64,000 nt of DNA. It comes from Lampris incognitus (lineage: Eukaryota > Chordata > Actinopteri > Lampriformes > Lampridae). Numbering within the stretch: position 1 is the stretch's first letter; every line of letters starts with the position of its first letter. Shown one piece after another: positions 13,301 to 26,509 of this stretch. The notes under the pieces were generated by a model, which saw only the letters and a program-made list of their open reading frames with translations, was not told where the DNA came from and did not search any database. A program made the translations under genes and the position numbers. The stretch is taken from NCBI RefSeq assembly GCF_029633865.1, contig NC_079211.1:142684085-142748084 (forward strand). The letters are read 5' to 3'.

Positions 13301-14253
13301 TCCACGCCTCCAATAGGCCCCCTGCAACAGGTACTTACAACACCCCGGATGTGCACGTCAGACCAAAATAAGGTCACGTGCATTATTTTACCCTGTTGTG
13401 TAAGGCCCCTTGCGACCTTGTTCAGATATAAATAAAGTTGATTATCATTACAACACGCGTTGCTGAGCACGTGGCTAGCCAAAATAAAACAAAAAATAAC
13501 AATCACCAATAGGTTGGCGTGTGACTGTTAAAACACGCAAGGGGAGGGGTCACAGGCAACGAGCCCCCCCCCCCCCTTATAGCCCCCTGCAGCATTACTA
13601 CTACGGCTGTACACCAGGCCGTTCCAGCTGTCGGTGCTCAAGGGCACAAAAAGCACAGAACTAAAAAAAAATTTAAAAAAAAAGACGTCGAGTTCTGCCG
13701 GCCGACGTGTGTCCAGCTGCAAAGCCCGGTTAAAAGTTTCACGGCGAACCTCCTAAACCATCTTACAAGGTGGCACCTTGTTCGGGGGTCCTACACTGCG
13801 TGCTGAAGACGCACGGCGCAAACGGTCTGACGTGCGTTCGTTTTGCTCTTCTTCTCTCCCCGAGTGCGGCGCTTCAGTAACCGCTCCGCTACGCTCCGCT
13901 CCGCCGGGCGATCGTGGTGCGTTGCATAGTCCGGGGAAGCAAACCCCGTCCCGTGTTTCTCGACATAGCCGCCCGGAACGGAGTTGTCCGCCGCGGCTCG
14001 CGTTTAAACGGACAGTCGGTAAACGTTTAGAGGGGGAGGGGAGGTCGACGCCGAGTTCCATTAAAAACAAACTCGCGTCGCTGACCAACAGACGCGGAAC
14101 CGCTTGCGCCCCAGGAAATAGCCGAGCCCCGCCGGACTAGCCATCTGTCGGGCGTAAACAATGGCGAACCGAGAGTTGACGCGCTTGAGCTAAACGCGCT
14201 ACAAGCCTCCGAACTCTCAACGGCGCGGCTGACCGCAGTACATACCAGCTCAT
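419..14253 (-). CDS. bin3: bin3, bridging integrator 3 (N-BAR protein), 5' three coding exons only
   Basis: The coding exons 14253-14246, 1203-1155 and 459-419 splice to MSWIPFKIGQPKKQIV, then SKT, then VERDFEREYDKLQ. This is the start of BIN3 (human MSWIPFKIGQPKKQIV, PKT, VERDFEREYGKLQ). All junctions have GT-AG sites and matching phases (2, 0, 2). BIN3 is an N-BAR-only membrane-curvature and actin-regulating adaptor of about 250 residues in human. This window shows roughly the first 32 residues, that is the N-terminal helix and the start of the BAR domain. The remaining exons must lie to the left of position 1. Its position next to egr3, in the same orientation, matches human. Confidence 0.93.
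460..1154 (-). other. bin3: bin3 intron 2
   Basis: A 695-bp GT-AG intron. Two overlapping plus-strand ORFs at 663-961 have no recognisable content and are taken as chance. Confidence 0.8.
1155..1203 (-). CDS. bin3: bin3 coding exon 2
   Basis: These 49 nt follow the acceptor TTTCCAG (AG at 1205-1204) and precede the donor ACC|GTGAGT (GT at 1154-1153). They encode IPFKIGQPKKQIVSKT, nearly identical to human BIN3. Confidence 0.93.
4761..4822. repeat. two-copy 31-bp repeat with CCAAT motifs
   Basis: CCTTAACCAATCA is followed by an AGACAGGC/AGGCAGGC segment and TTCCCA, twice in tandem (starts 4761 and 4792). A related inverted GATTGGCC lies at 4741. This is a minor local duplication. Confidence 0.6.
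5272..5688 (+). mobile_element. tRNA-derived SINE, copy A1 (5' truncated)
   Basis: The element begins inside the tRNA-like head and keeps a pol III B box, GGTTCGAATCC, near 5302. The shared body follows (TGGTCGGGCATCCCTACAG, then TGTGGGTGGGAAGCCGGATG), ending in a GGGGAGAAAAACGGGG tail and C/A runs. The same family recurs in plus orientation at 33.8, 42.7 and 61.4 kb. Confidence 0.75.
7047..7727. mobile_element. hAT-like non-autonomous element (MITE) with 8-bp target duplication
   Basis: The termini AGGGGTGTCA (7048-7057) and TGACACCCCT (7717-7726) are perfect inverted repeats. Flanking CTGCTTAC (7039-7046) and CTGCCTAC (7728-7735) form an 8-bp duplication with one mismatch, as expected for hAT. 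A large internal inverted repeat (around GGAGCTGGGGAGGTGACATG near 7160 versus CACGTCACCTCCTGGGCTCC near 7253) would fold as a hairpin. No transposase was seen. Confidence 0.7.
8903..9763. mobile_element. MITE with 13-bp terminal inverted repeats
   Basis: CAGGGCTGGGCAG (8903-8915) is perfectly inverted as CTGCCCAGCCCTG (9751-9763). The inner sequence starting GTAATGG and ending TGAGTATCCCAGC is typical of fish non-autonomous DNA transposons. No clear target duplication or coding capacity was found. Confidence 0.6.
10312..10370. repeat. (CA)n microsatellite
   Basis: About 29 uninterrupted CA units directly at the left end of the Tc1 copy. Confidence 0.95.
10371..11250 (-). mobile_element. Tc1-like transposon remnant, internally deleted
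   Basis: The ends ACTGATGAGCCAAAACATTATGAC (left) and the inverted GTCATAACATTTTGGCTCATTAGT (right) are the terminal repeats, with TA at the borders. Minus-strand fragments resemble Tc1 transposase: LLRMGLRSCRPVRVPMMTPVHH (helix-turn-helix side) and GNVLLGNPGSSH. The catalytic central region is deleted and frames are broken, so it is inactive. The left end abuts a (CA)n tract at 10312-10370. Confidence 0.7.
11762..11892 (+). mobile_element. SINE family B, 3' fragment
   Basis: The segment GGCTCCAGCATCCCCG..CCCTGAGAGCAGGATAAGC ends in TGGATAATGGATGGATGGAT. It matches the 3' half of the full copy at 55.6 kb. Confidence 0.7.
14246..14253 (-). CDS. bin3: bin3 coding exon 1 (8 coding nt)
   Basis: ATGAGCTG is followed by the donor GTATGT (GT at 14245-14244). 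Joined to exon 2 it gives Met-Ser-Trp-Ile, the conserved BIN3 start, with Trp split TG|G as expected. The site lies inside a CpG-rich promoter. Confidence 0.88.
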
Positions 14254-14440
14254 CTTGTCCCGGTTCCTAGTCCACTTTCATTTGGCTAGCCTTTATTTCC
14301 GCCGAGACGCTCATCCCCCCTCCGCCAAGCTAGTTTAACCCTTCGGACTGGAACAGGAAGTCGGAAGCTCAGCCGCCGCGCGAGTTTCCTTTAAGGAAGT
14401 TGTGTGGCGGAGGCAGGTGTAGCGAAAATGGCAGAGGTGA
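14254..14440 (+). other. possible divergent first exon opposite bin3
   Basis: On the plus strand GCGAAAATGGCAGAG is followed by GTGAGAATA at 14437, a plausible start codon context (A at -3, G at +4) and donor. No downstream exon could be assigned, so this may be a divergent noncoding transcript or chance. Confidence 0.2.
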
Positions 14441-14811
14441 GAATAAAGCTCGTCGTTAGTGTGCTTCGTCGTCTAAAAACGGTTGAAGGTGTCAAATGGA
14501 TATGATTATGTATCTGTCCTTCCGATTCAAATGATTTCCGGACCAATTATTGGCGTCGTTGTCTTTATTCAAGTACTTACATAGAAATAACAAAACAGTT
14601 GCAATACAACAAAATGAAGTGCCAAGTAAACAGGGGGAGCACGTCTCCCCATTACAAAGATATAGTAAAGTTCATTACAATATTCAGTTCGTAAAAGGAC
14701 CTTATTATAAGGTAATAAGAAAGAAAAACATGAAATACGCTAAAGACATCCACAGCATTTCCAACAAGACCCCTTGTGTTCCTTAAGAGAAAGCCAACAG
14801 AACAGGTATCC

Positions 14812-14813
<2 letters not shown>

Positions 14814-14857
<44 letters not shown>
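14814..14857. repeat. (TG)n microsatellite
   Basis: About 22 TG units in the bin3-egr3 gap. Confidence 0.95.
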
Positions 14858-14859
<2 letters not shown>

Positions 14860-15085
14860 CCAGTTGTCTGTGTATAATTGCGAAGCTCGTCCCATTTCAC
14901 CCTTGTGTGACTTCTATTATCATGCATAATAAAATAATTGAGCACCACCTCTAGGATCTTCAGGTGGCAGTTTGGAACATTTGCGTGCACATGCAAACAC
15001 GATGATATACTGTAATGAAAAGGAAACACAGCAGAAAACAGTGAGTGTTCCACCTGAAAAGGCCCGCCGTCTTAGTATCACCGTT

Positions 15086-15613
15086 ACCCACACAATCTTT
15101 GATGCTATCGTAGCCCAGAAGATGAAATGAGCCGCTTGTTATATCTACACACTATTGAAATTCTTTTCAGACAGGTTTTTCTGGGGGGGGGGGGGTTGTG
15201 TCTCAAATGGCCATGCCAAACACCAACGTCATGGAGACTTGGAAGAGTTAAAACATGTTACGCCACACATTTGCCCAAGTTTGCCTCCAACTCTAAGATG
15301 ACTGAGATCACGTTAGGATTTGTTGCCTCGAGAGGATTTCTAGTCACATATTGTTTCTGATCACCCAACCCTGTAACCTAATTTGGCCCAAAGATGGCTG
15401 CTGACGTTGGCTCCGTTCCAGTGTGGAGCAGAAAATGGGTCTGAGGCAAGGGCCTATTTAAGAGCATTTTGGCATTTGGGTTTAGACACACACACACACA
15501 AAAAAAACCACAACTTGAAAAACAAAATAGATCAGTGTTGAGTGGAGATAAGGTCGTGACAAGGTACCAGCATATCACTAGAATTCATACATGACCATTA
15601 CATACGATCATTA
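15086..15613. repeat. tandem duplication, unit 1
   Basis: 528 bp starting ACCCACACAATCTTTGATGC and repeated almost unchanged immediately downstream. Differences are a few substitutions plus length changes in the internal G-run, CA-run and A-run. Confidence 0.93.
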
Positions 15614-16143
15614 ACCCACACAATCTTTGATGCTATCGTAGCCCAGAAGATGAAATGAGCCGCTTGTTATATCTACGCACTATTGAAATTCTTTTCAAAC
15701 AGGTTTTTCTGAGGGGGGGGGGGTTGTGTCTCAAATGGCCATGCCAAACACCAACGTCATGGAGACTTGGAAGAGTTAAAACATGTTACGCCACACATTT
15801 GTGCAAGGTTGCCTCCAACTCTAGATGACTGAGATCACGTTAGGATTTGTTGCCTCGGAGGATTTCTAGTCACATATTGTTTCTGATCACCCAACCCTGT
15901 AACCTAATTTGGCCCAAAGATGGCTGCTGACGTTGGCTCCGTTCCAGTGTGGAGCAGAAAATGGGTCTGAGGCAAGGGCCTATTTAAGAGCGTTTTGGCA
16001 TTTGGATTTAGACACACACACACACACAAAAAAAAAACCACAACTTAAAAAACAAAATAGATCAGTGTTGAGTGGAGATAAGGTCGTAACAAGGTACCAG
16101 CATATCACTAGCATTCATACATGACCATTACATACGATCATTA
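15614..16143. repeat. tandem duplication, unit 2
   Basis: Second copy of the 528-bp unit, ending CATACGATCATTA. The near-identity suggests a recent duplication. Confidence 0.93.
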
Positions 16144-16680
16144 TTGCCCTATATGGTGCAGGCTTGGTTGTCATTCAACAATCGAACTGAGTTGGGGGGA
16201 GGGGGGGGTCATGTAAATTTGAAACATCTATCTTTTAGATACATCACACAAAAAAATGTCACAACTAACGTGACAAAAGCAGTCAGACGGTATGACTGAT
16301 GGTTACGCTAAGTTTACCAGGTTGTAATGACATGGCCTCTGGGAGTCTGATGGGGATGTTTTAATGACGGCTCCACCTTGCTCTGCATCCTTCCTTAGCT
16401 CAAAGCACAATAAACACGATATCCTCTCAACAGAGACCACATTCACGACTATCATTAAAACCACTCTGTCTCACCAGCAAGGGTCAAAACAATTAGTGCA
16501 GAGACATAAACCCATTTAATAATACTGAGCAATGTTTGTTTCTGTCCTGTTGGTAAAATAAATTGGGGCGTACACAGAGTCTGGGCCCATCGCTGGCTAA
16601 CGTCAAACTATTCTTGATGCTTTAACATTTAAGTTGAATATTCTCTATAATATCTTCTTCACCGTATCTCTTACAGATAT

Positions 16681-16682
<2 letters not shown>

Positions 16683-16725
<43 letters not shown>
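16683..16725. repeat. (GA)n microsatellite
   Basis: About 21 AG units. Confidence 0.95.
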
Positions 16726-16727
<2 letters not shown>

Positions 16728-18056
16728 ATCAGTTCCTATCCGGACAAGCCGTCTTACCACAGTAATACGCAAAACGAAAGAAAAAGAACAAAAGACGCGT
16801 GAGGTAATGTGTCAGCCGTGAACGTTTCATTTTCGGGATGTGAATATCATCTCGGCTGCTGTGATCCGGAAGAGTCACACCAGGAACAGTGCACAAGCCT
16901 GTCCTGTACGGCAGCGACGTGTGCTTGTGCTGCAAGACACCGTCGACTAGCTGTTGTGTGAACTTTTCAACGGTCTCCCGGAGGCTGCGAGGAGGTCGGC
17001 TCATCTCCCCGTGTAGATGAGCTAAGAAACGACCGTCTGAGGCCAGATTAATTGGAAAACAAGCAGGCCCTTGCCAGGAAGCGCGGCGGTGGTTTGTAAA
17101 GGAGAGCCGGAGCGTGGCCTCGGTGGGGCTCCCACTAACCAACCACTTTAACCAAATTTCCCTTTTGGCCTTCGCATTAGTCAGTCGATATTCTCTTTAA
17201 GGGTGATTGCTGTGAAATCTGACAATTGTTTTTTTTTTTTTTTTTTTTGCAACAGCAGTAGTTCTCCACCGCTCGGCTGCCTTACGTCCGGTTCACAATC
17301 GGTCACACGCAGAGGGTGCAACCCCCTGCACAGATGCATGTCAACGGATTTGAACGACAGAAGAAATTCTGATAACGCTGGTGAAACGTGTTGCCAGATT
17401 AATAACTGATACTGACACTTCACATCTGTAGTGGCAAAAAATAGGGGCTAGTTGACGAGTAAAGGCCTGTATTTTTGACCCCGGCGAAGTCATCCTAACC
17501 TTGAATTGAATCATGTCCCGCTTTTCCTCATCCTGTTTGGTCCCTTTAGATATTAAGTTGCCTTATGTGCCGGTCCTTCCCCGCACTCCCCACCTCCATT
17601 TTGACACAAACTCTGCAGAGGTCACGACCAATGTAAATCCCAATATCAGCACCTAAAGGCGTCCCTTATCCTAAAAGCCTCCCCTCCCTACCCTGTATGC
17701 AGGTATAAGGACAGGGCACACGGGAAAGACTGGCATCGCCCTTTGCAGACCGGTTTATTTTCGCTCAGTCGGGTCGTTTGTTGTGCGTTGTATCAACAGG
17801 TCTAAACTGCATTTGCAGACGCGCCTGACTCCAGCGCCCGTGGCGACTGGCACAACACGGTTCCAAGTAAGGGATGATGCAGGACGGTCTGGGAATATTT
17901 ACTCTCGCCGGGGCAAATATGAGCGAGGGCCCGCGTGCCCAAAGCACCGCCGTTATCCATCAAGACGGTCAGAACTCTGTTGTCATTTATTTATATTTTG
18001 CATCCGAGCGCTCGTCCGTTAAAGAGTCCAGCGGTGTTTATGCGTTTGCATACAAC

Positions 18057-18058
<2 letters not shown>

Positions 18059-18095
<37 letters not shown>
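18059..18095. repeat. (GA)n microsatellite
   Basis: About 18 GA units just beyond the predicted egr3 polyadenylation site. Confidence 0.95.
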
Positions 18096-18098
<3 letters not shown>

Positions 18099-18167
18099 GA
18101 AGGGGAAAAAAAAATCTGATTTGAAACTGAGATGGAAGTACACAAGACGTTGAAAAAAACCTTTTTG

Positions 18168-18173
18168 TTTATT
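18168..18173 (-). terminator. egr3: candidate egr3 polyadenylation signal AATAAA
   Basis: TTTATT on the plus strand reads AATAAA in egr3 sense, about 2.0 kb after the stop codon. Cleavage would fall near 18145-18155. Other TTTATT copies exist further out near 17985 and 17752, so a longer form is possible. Confidence 0.4.
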
Positions 18174-18976
18174 CAGAGAACACAGGAGTGTTTTCTTAAA
18201 CCATTTACCACTTTAAAGCATACAGAGGGTATACAGACTCTTTGTTATTTCCGAGACGGAGGATATCACACCGTGTCTGGCGCCCTGGGCGCTCTGGAGA
18301 CCGATGCAAAGACTCATGACCACAAAACACTCGGTATTATAACTACATTTAAAAAAAGAAAAGAAAAGAAGAAGCTTTTAGACAAATTCTGCACAAGCAT
18401 TCGGTCATGTGAAACTTCCCGTTTATGCAGACATCTTGTTATTTACAGAGCGCGCGTGTAGGCACGCGCGTAAGATGCACAACGTAATACTGAATGAGGG
18501 CGCATTTTGACAGATTGGGTACAAAAGTGTCAAGTTCTGCTCATCTCTATCAATGTACATGTCCGTATACTATACAAAAATAACAACCCCTTCGCTCGCA
18601 GCTCGCTCTGTTCGCGTTGTAAAAAGCTGTAAACATGGATTAAATATTTAAACACCTCTCACAATGCTCTCTGCCCGTGGTTTGCGGTGACTAAAAATTA
18701 TTTTTTTTGAAATTTTTTTTTTTTTTTGAAATCTTTTTTTTACACGGCGTCTGAATACCTGCCCGGCGCTGCGGCGCCCGGACAAAAGGCCTCATCCGTC
18801 TTTGCGTGTATTTGTGTGGATGTTTATGTGTCGCCGGACTGAAACGCGGCGGCAGATGTTTCAGATAATCTGACAAGTCTCTGAGCGTTCCCTGTTTAAT
18901 GTGCCGAGGCCGTGTGGCACGCTGCCCGACTAGGCTGCATCTGTATAATTGCAGACCTAAAGGAAGAGTGAACCGG

Positions 18977-18978
<2 letters not shown>

Positions 18979-19032
<54 letters not shown>
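18979..19032. repeat. (CA)n microsatellite in the egr3 3'UTR
   Basis: About 27 CA units; the egr3 transcript would carry a (GU)n stretch. Confidence 0.95.
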
Positions 19033-20175
19033 AAAACAACAACAATATTTGTAAGCTTTTCAGAAAAAAGCCTCCCAAATCATAGTAAGTAACACTGCGT
19101 AAAGCCACGACGTGGGGGGGGGGGGAAATGCAGCACTATCTGCAAAACATATGGCAGCGTGTCTGCGAGTGGTTGTGAACACTTCAGTACTGGCAAAGGC
19201 AGGCGTGTCGTCTCGTGGTCAAGGTTAACCTGGAAGGACACCGGTTTGTATATCCTGTGTCCTCCCAGCAATCGTGGACCCCGCCCCCACCCCCACCCCC
19301 ACCCACTGTGCAAACAAACCGAAAATCTCAGAAGCAAATAAAAAATAATAAAAAATAATAAAAAATGTATTTTTCAATATGTTGGCTGACCGACTGTTCT
19401 CCCTTCTCGCCGTCTGCTGATATTTCGGACGTGTTTGGTCCATGTCGGGCACAATGACGAGAACAAGGTCGGACGTATTGTCACAATACTTTTGGCACAT
19501 TCTTTTTCCGAAAGCGACATTCAGATATAAAAGGAAAAAAAAAATACTACACTTCAACAACAACAACAAAAAAATAATAAAATAAAATAAAATAAACAAC
19601 AAAAAAAAGACAGTCAAGTGCCACTAATAAGGTATCTATGACGGTACACGAGTATAACCAATTGCACTTCAAAACAACTCAATAAAATTAATGCATGTAT
19701 CCCAGACAACTCACCTTGTTTTTTTTCTCTTTCTAAGCTCCGTGCGGTTTTGTCTATCTCAGTCCCTATGATGCACTCTGGCACTCTTCCCAAATTTGGA
19801 ATTCTGAATCAATTTTTGCACGAAACCGCATCCACCCCAGAACCTACAGACGCGTGGCGGCCTTGTCGGGCAGAATGTGCCGTGGTGTCCCTCTGCGTGT
19901 TGGCCCTGCATTAACAGTGGCTGTGGCTCTAAGTTGCTCGAAAGAGAGAGATGGGGGGGGGGGGGGGAGAGAGAGAGAGAGAGCACAGCGTCCTCCACCC
20001 TCCCTGCTTACGCTAAGGGCATCCACCTCCAAACAGAGAGGGGACAAATGGAAAGAAAAGGTTACGCGAAATAATAGAAGAGTCACCTATTCATCTGAGA
20101 GTGGACAGGCAGGCGGCCCTTTCTCCTGCAGCTTATGGGGGAGGAGGGGGGGGGGCGGCATAGTGAGGGCGCAGT

Positions 20176-24407
<4,232 letters not shown>

Positions 24408-24795
24408 AGCAGTTGTTAATATTCAGTCTGACATCAATGACAAGCGCTCAGGTATCCAGGTGGCTCGGACGACGGGTGCTCTCAGAGTGAAACGCACAGG
24501 TGGTGATCACCGGACCCACACACGCTCACACACACACACACACACACACACGCACGCACACGCAAAGGAGAGGAGCCCGGAATCCTACTAGTGTGTTGTA
24601 CGTATCCAAGTTCCGCCGAATCCCGTCCCCTTCTCGAAGCGGCAGCCCTGCGATGGTCACACTCGGGCTAGTGTTATTCATCTGATCACCGGTGAACACT
24701 GGTGGTCTGTTTTGTGGGGGGAATCTGAAGTCTGTGGATCAATGGAAACGGTGATGCTGGCTGCACAAGCGCGCCGCTCTACTTTGCTCTATTGG
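24408..24795 (-). other. egr3: egr3 5' untranslated region with two uORFs (predicted)
   Basis: The span runs from about 30 nt below the TATA-like box to the start codon. Two upstream ATGs were found: at 24681, opening a 65-codon ORF that stops at 24484, and at 24434, opening a three-codon ORF (MSD) that stops at 24423, 15 nt before the main ATG. Both are out of frame with the main ORF or end before it. A (CA)n repeat at about 24524-24560 lies inside and is read as Val/Cys codons in the longer uORF. The transcription start is inferred. Confidence 0.5.
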
Positions 24796-24823
24796 AGCTT
24801 GACAGGGGACTCCAGCTTACCCG

Positions 24824-24831
24824 TTTAAATA
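24824..24831 (-). promoter_or_regulatory. egr3: egr3 TATA-like box
   Basis: On the minus strand the sequence reads CCCTATTTAAACGGG, with TATTTAAA as the TATA-like core. It is about 415 bp upstream of the start codon and just downstream of the CRE/CArG pair, the usual layout of EGR-family promoters. Confidence 0.6.
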
Positions 24832-24850
24832 GGGGGCTGGAACATTTGCG

Positions 24851-24858
24851 TGACGTAG
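24851..24858. promoter_or_regulatory. egr3: CRE-like site in the egr3 promoter
   Basis: TGACGTAG contains the CREB/ATF core TGACGT. It lies 4 bp from the CArG box and about 20 bp upstream of the TATA-like box, which suggests joint cAMP/calcium and serum control as known for immediate-early genes. Confidence 0.55.
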
Positions 24859-24862
24859 ATGA

Positions 24863-24872
24863 CCATTTATGG
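24863..24872. promoter_or_regulatory. egr3: CArG box (serum response element) in the egr3 promoter
   Basis: CCATTTATGG is a perfect CC(A/T)6GG match, the binding site of SRF. It is about 31 bp upstream of the TATA-like box. SRF control of EGR genes is established in mammals; its use here is inferred from motif and position. Confidence 0.65.
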
Positions 24873-25105
24873 ATAGGCTGCGCGAGGCCAGGCAGTCCGC
24901 AGCGCGTCAGCCCGCGCGTGTGTGTGTGTGTGTGTGTGGAAAGTGTAGCGGCACAGGAACAGTCGGTGAGCCTGCTCCGACGGATGCAAACTGAACTTCA
25001 CCTGTCCACCGCCGGGATAAGCCCCCCACTCTTCTGGGGGCGGGGGGGGGGCTACACGTGTGGAAAGGAACCTTATCAGTTTACCTCAACTTTATATCGA
25101 GTCTA

Positions 25106-25142
<37 letters not shown>

Positions 25143-25812
25143 TTAAGTCATTAGGACCTGTAGTTGGTGTAGCTTTGTGTGTAGGTTACCGGCAATTAAA
25201 TCGTGAAAACAAAGGTTTCGAGGTAACGTCGCTGTCTTGTAAATCTACGAGTCTAATAACATAACATAACATAACAACACAACACAACACAACATATGAC
25301 TACCGAAAGAATCATAAGCTGTTCGCACCTTCGGGGCCGTATGTGCGTGTAGGTGCGTGCGCCGAGGGGGCAGGTGGGCGGGGGGGGGGGGCGTCGTCAG
25401 AGCGTCAACAACCGCACTGAAGGGCTCGTGTAGCCACACGGTATCTGCTGAGATCCTCGGTCTGGACCGGTTCCTCACAGGGTTAACGTCCCTTGTTTGT
25501 TTTCCTAACACGCCCAGAGGGCCCCCCAAAAAAAAAAAAATCAGGAAAACGTGGGTGATTTTGTTTAGATGGCCTCTCTTTGTTTGTTTTTTTGTTAAAC
25601 TCTACATGAATCCAACTGCAGCGACACAATAGGAGTTATGGGCCGTGCAGTGCGGCAGACCGTCGCTTTTAAAGCCTTTTGCGCAGCGACTCCGGCTCTC
25701 ACGAACCGCAGGTGACACAGTCAATCACTTGGTAAACACCGCGAGCGCTTCGCTTTGCTCCGCAAAGCCCCGCGTCGACTCGGAGCGCCGAGCGGCCGGC
25801 CAAGTGGAAACT

Positions 25813-25876
25813 CCATATATGGTAGTGATCCGGCGCCGCCCCTTCGAGTCTAAATTTGGTTGACAGACTTCCGGAT
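25813..25876. promoter_or_regulatory. egr3: distal SRE/Ets cluster upstream of egr3
   Basis: A second perfect CArG box, CCATATATGG, is at 25813-25822. A near-CArG, CTAAATTTGG, lies at 25850-25859 and an Ets core, ACTTCCGGAT, at 25867-25876. An SRF site beside an Ets site is the arrangement of ternary-complex (Elk/TCF) response elements. The cluster is about 1 kb upstream of the predicted transcription start. Confidence 0.5.
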
Positions 25877-26509
25877 AGACTGGTAGTGGAAAAGTGATCG
25901 GAACCCACAACCATTTTAAGAGACGACATTGGACGCAGCGTCATGGCTCCCTCCTCTCGACCGTTTTAGCAACTTGCGATACAATAAGTTAAAATCTGCT
26001 GGGCTCTTTAGCAGTTTTTAAGATACGCCTCTGGGGAAAAGCGCACGTTTACGAAAGCCTTTGTAATGTTGAGTCACCAATCTCAGTTTTTGCTTTTTCT
26101 TTTCTTTTCTTTTTTTTGGGGGTTAATAATCACCGCTGTTTCCAATTAAAGTTGTCACCATCTCACACATTTCACCTCTTGTAACTTTTGCGTAACAGTG
26201 TGTCGTGTTTTGATCGCTGCAACGGGCCACACATCACAAGGAATTCCAAGGCCCGGCTATTTAGACCCGGGGAATTAATAATAGCTAGAAGAACCAAAAG
26301 CTGTAAATAGACTGTGTGGGAGAATTAGTCTGAATCATGCTAAGTGTTGGTTTATGTAAACAGAGCAAGCAGGAATCAAACCACCGCTCTTCGGGCGCAG
26401 TCTGCATGTGACAGCAGTCATCCTGCTGATCCGGGTCAAAGCACACTAATGTTGAAGAGTTTCATCTGTGCATCGACTTAGCTGGGTTTCAGCAATCTTC
26501 AGTATGAAG

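Larger units (their letters stand above)
1204..14245 (-). other. bin3: bin3 intron 1 (13.0 kb), repeat-rich
   Basis: The intron spans the 8-nt coding exon 1 and exon 2. It is AT-rich and carries the elements listed separately: a SINE near 5.3-5.7 kb, MITEs at 7.0-7.7 and 8.9-9.8 kb, a nested Tc1 at 10.4-11.2 kb and a SINE tail at 11.8 kb. It also holds G or C homopolymers near 1867, 3164, 6988, 13207 and 13565 and a 31-bp near-tandem repeat with CCAAT motifs at 4761-4822. The stretches 1.2-4.5 kb and 11.9-13.5 kb hold nothing recognised. Confidence 0.8.
13690..14440. promoter_or_regulatory. CpG-rich promoter of bin3, possibly bidirectional
   Basis: CpG density rises sharply compared with the flanks. 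Ets-type GGAAGT motifs occur near 14355 and 14395. On the minus strand bin3 starts translating at 14253. On the plus strand ATGGCAGAG is followed by the donor-like GTGAGA at 14437, so divergent transcription is possible. Transcription starts are not determined. Confidence 0.55.
14441..18149. other. bin3-egr3 intergenic region
   Basis: Holds a (TG)n at 14814-14857, the 528-bp tandem duplication at about 15086-16143, (GA)n at 16683-16725 and 18059-18095, and G homopolymers at 15183 and 15712. A 137-codon minus frame at 16729-17142 begins at a non-ATG codon and shows no family. No gene is supported. Confidence 0.6.
18150..20175 (-). other. egr3: egr3 3' untranslated region (predicted)
   Basis: This is the downstream flank of the egr3 stop codon, to about 20 nt past the best AATAAA on the minus strand. 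In transcript sense it contains U-rich/AU-rich tracts at about 19340-19372 and 19570-19606, a run of four to five G-tracts at 19279-19304, a (GU)n tract at 18979-19032 and an A/U-rich block near 18640-18735. Such AU-rich tracts fit a short-lived immediate-early mRNA. The 3' end is inferred from the signal only. Confidence 0.55.

Noticed and set aside
16729-17142. 137-codon minus-strand ORF
   Set aside because: It begins at a TTG rather than an ATG, ends in a poly-Phe stretch, and has no recognised family.
17536-17670. plus-strand exon-like segment after CCCTTTAG
   Set aside because: An acceptor-like site and a short open frame exist, but the frame does not fit the putative exon at 14437 and no family is evident.
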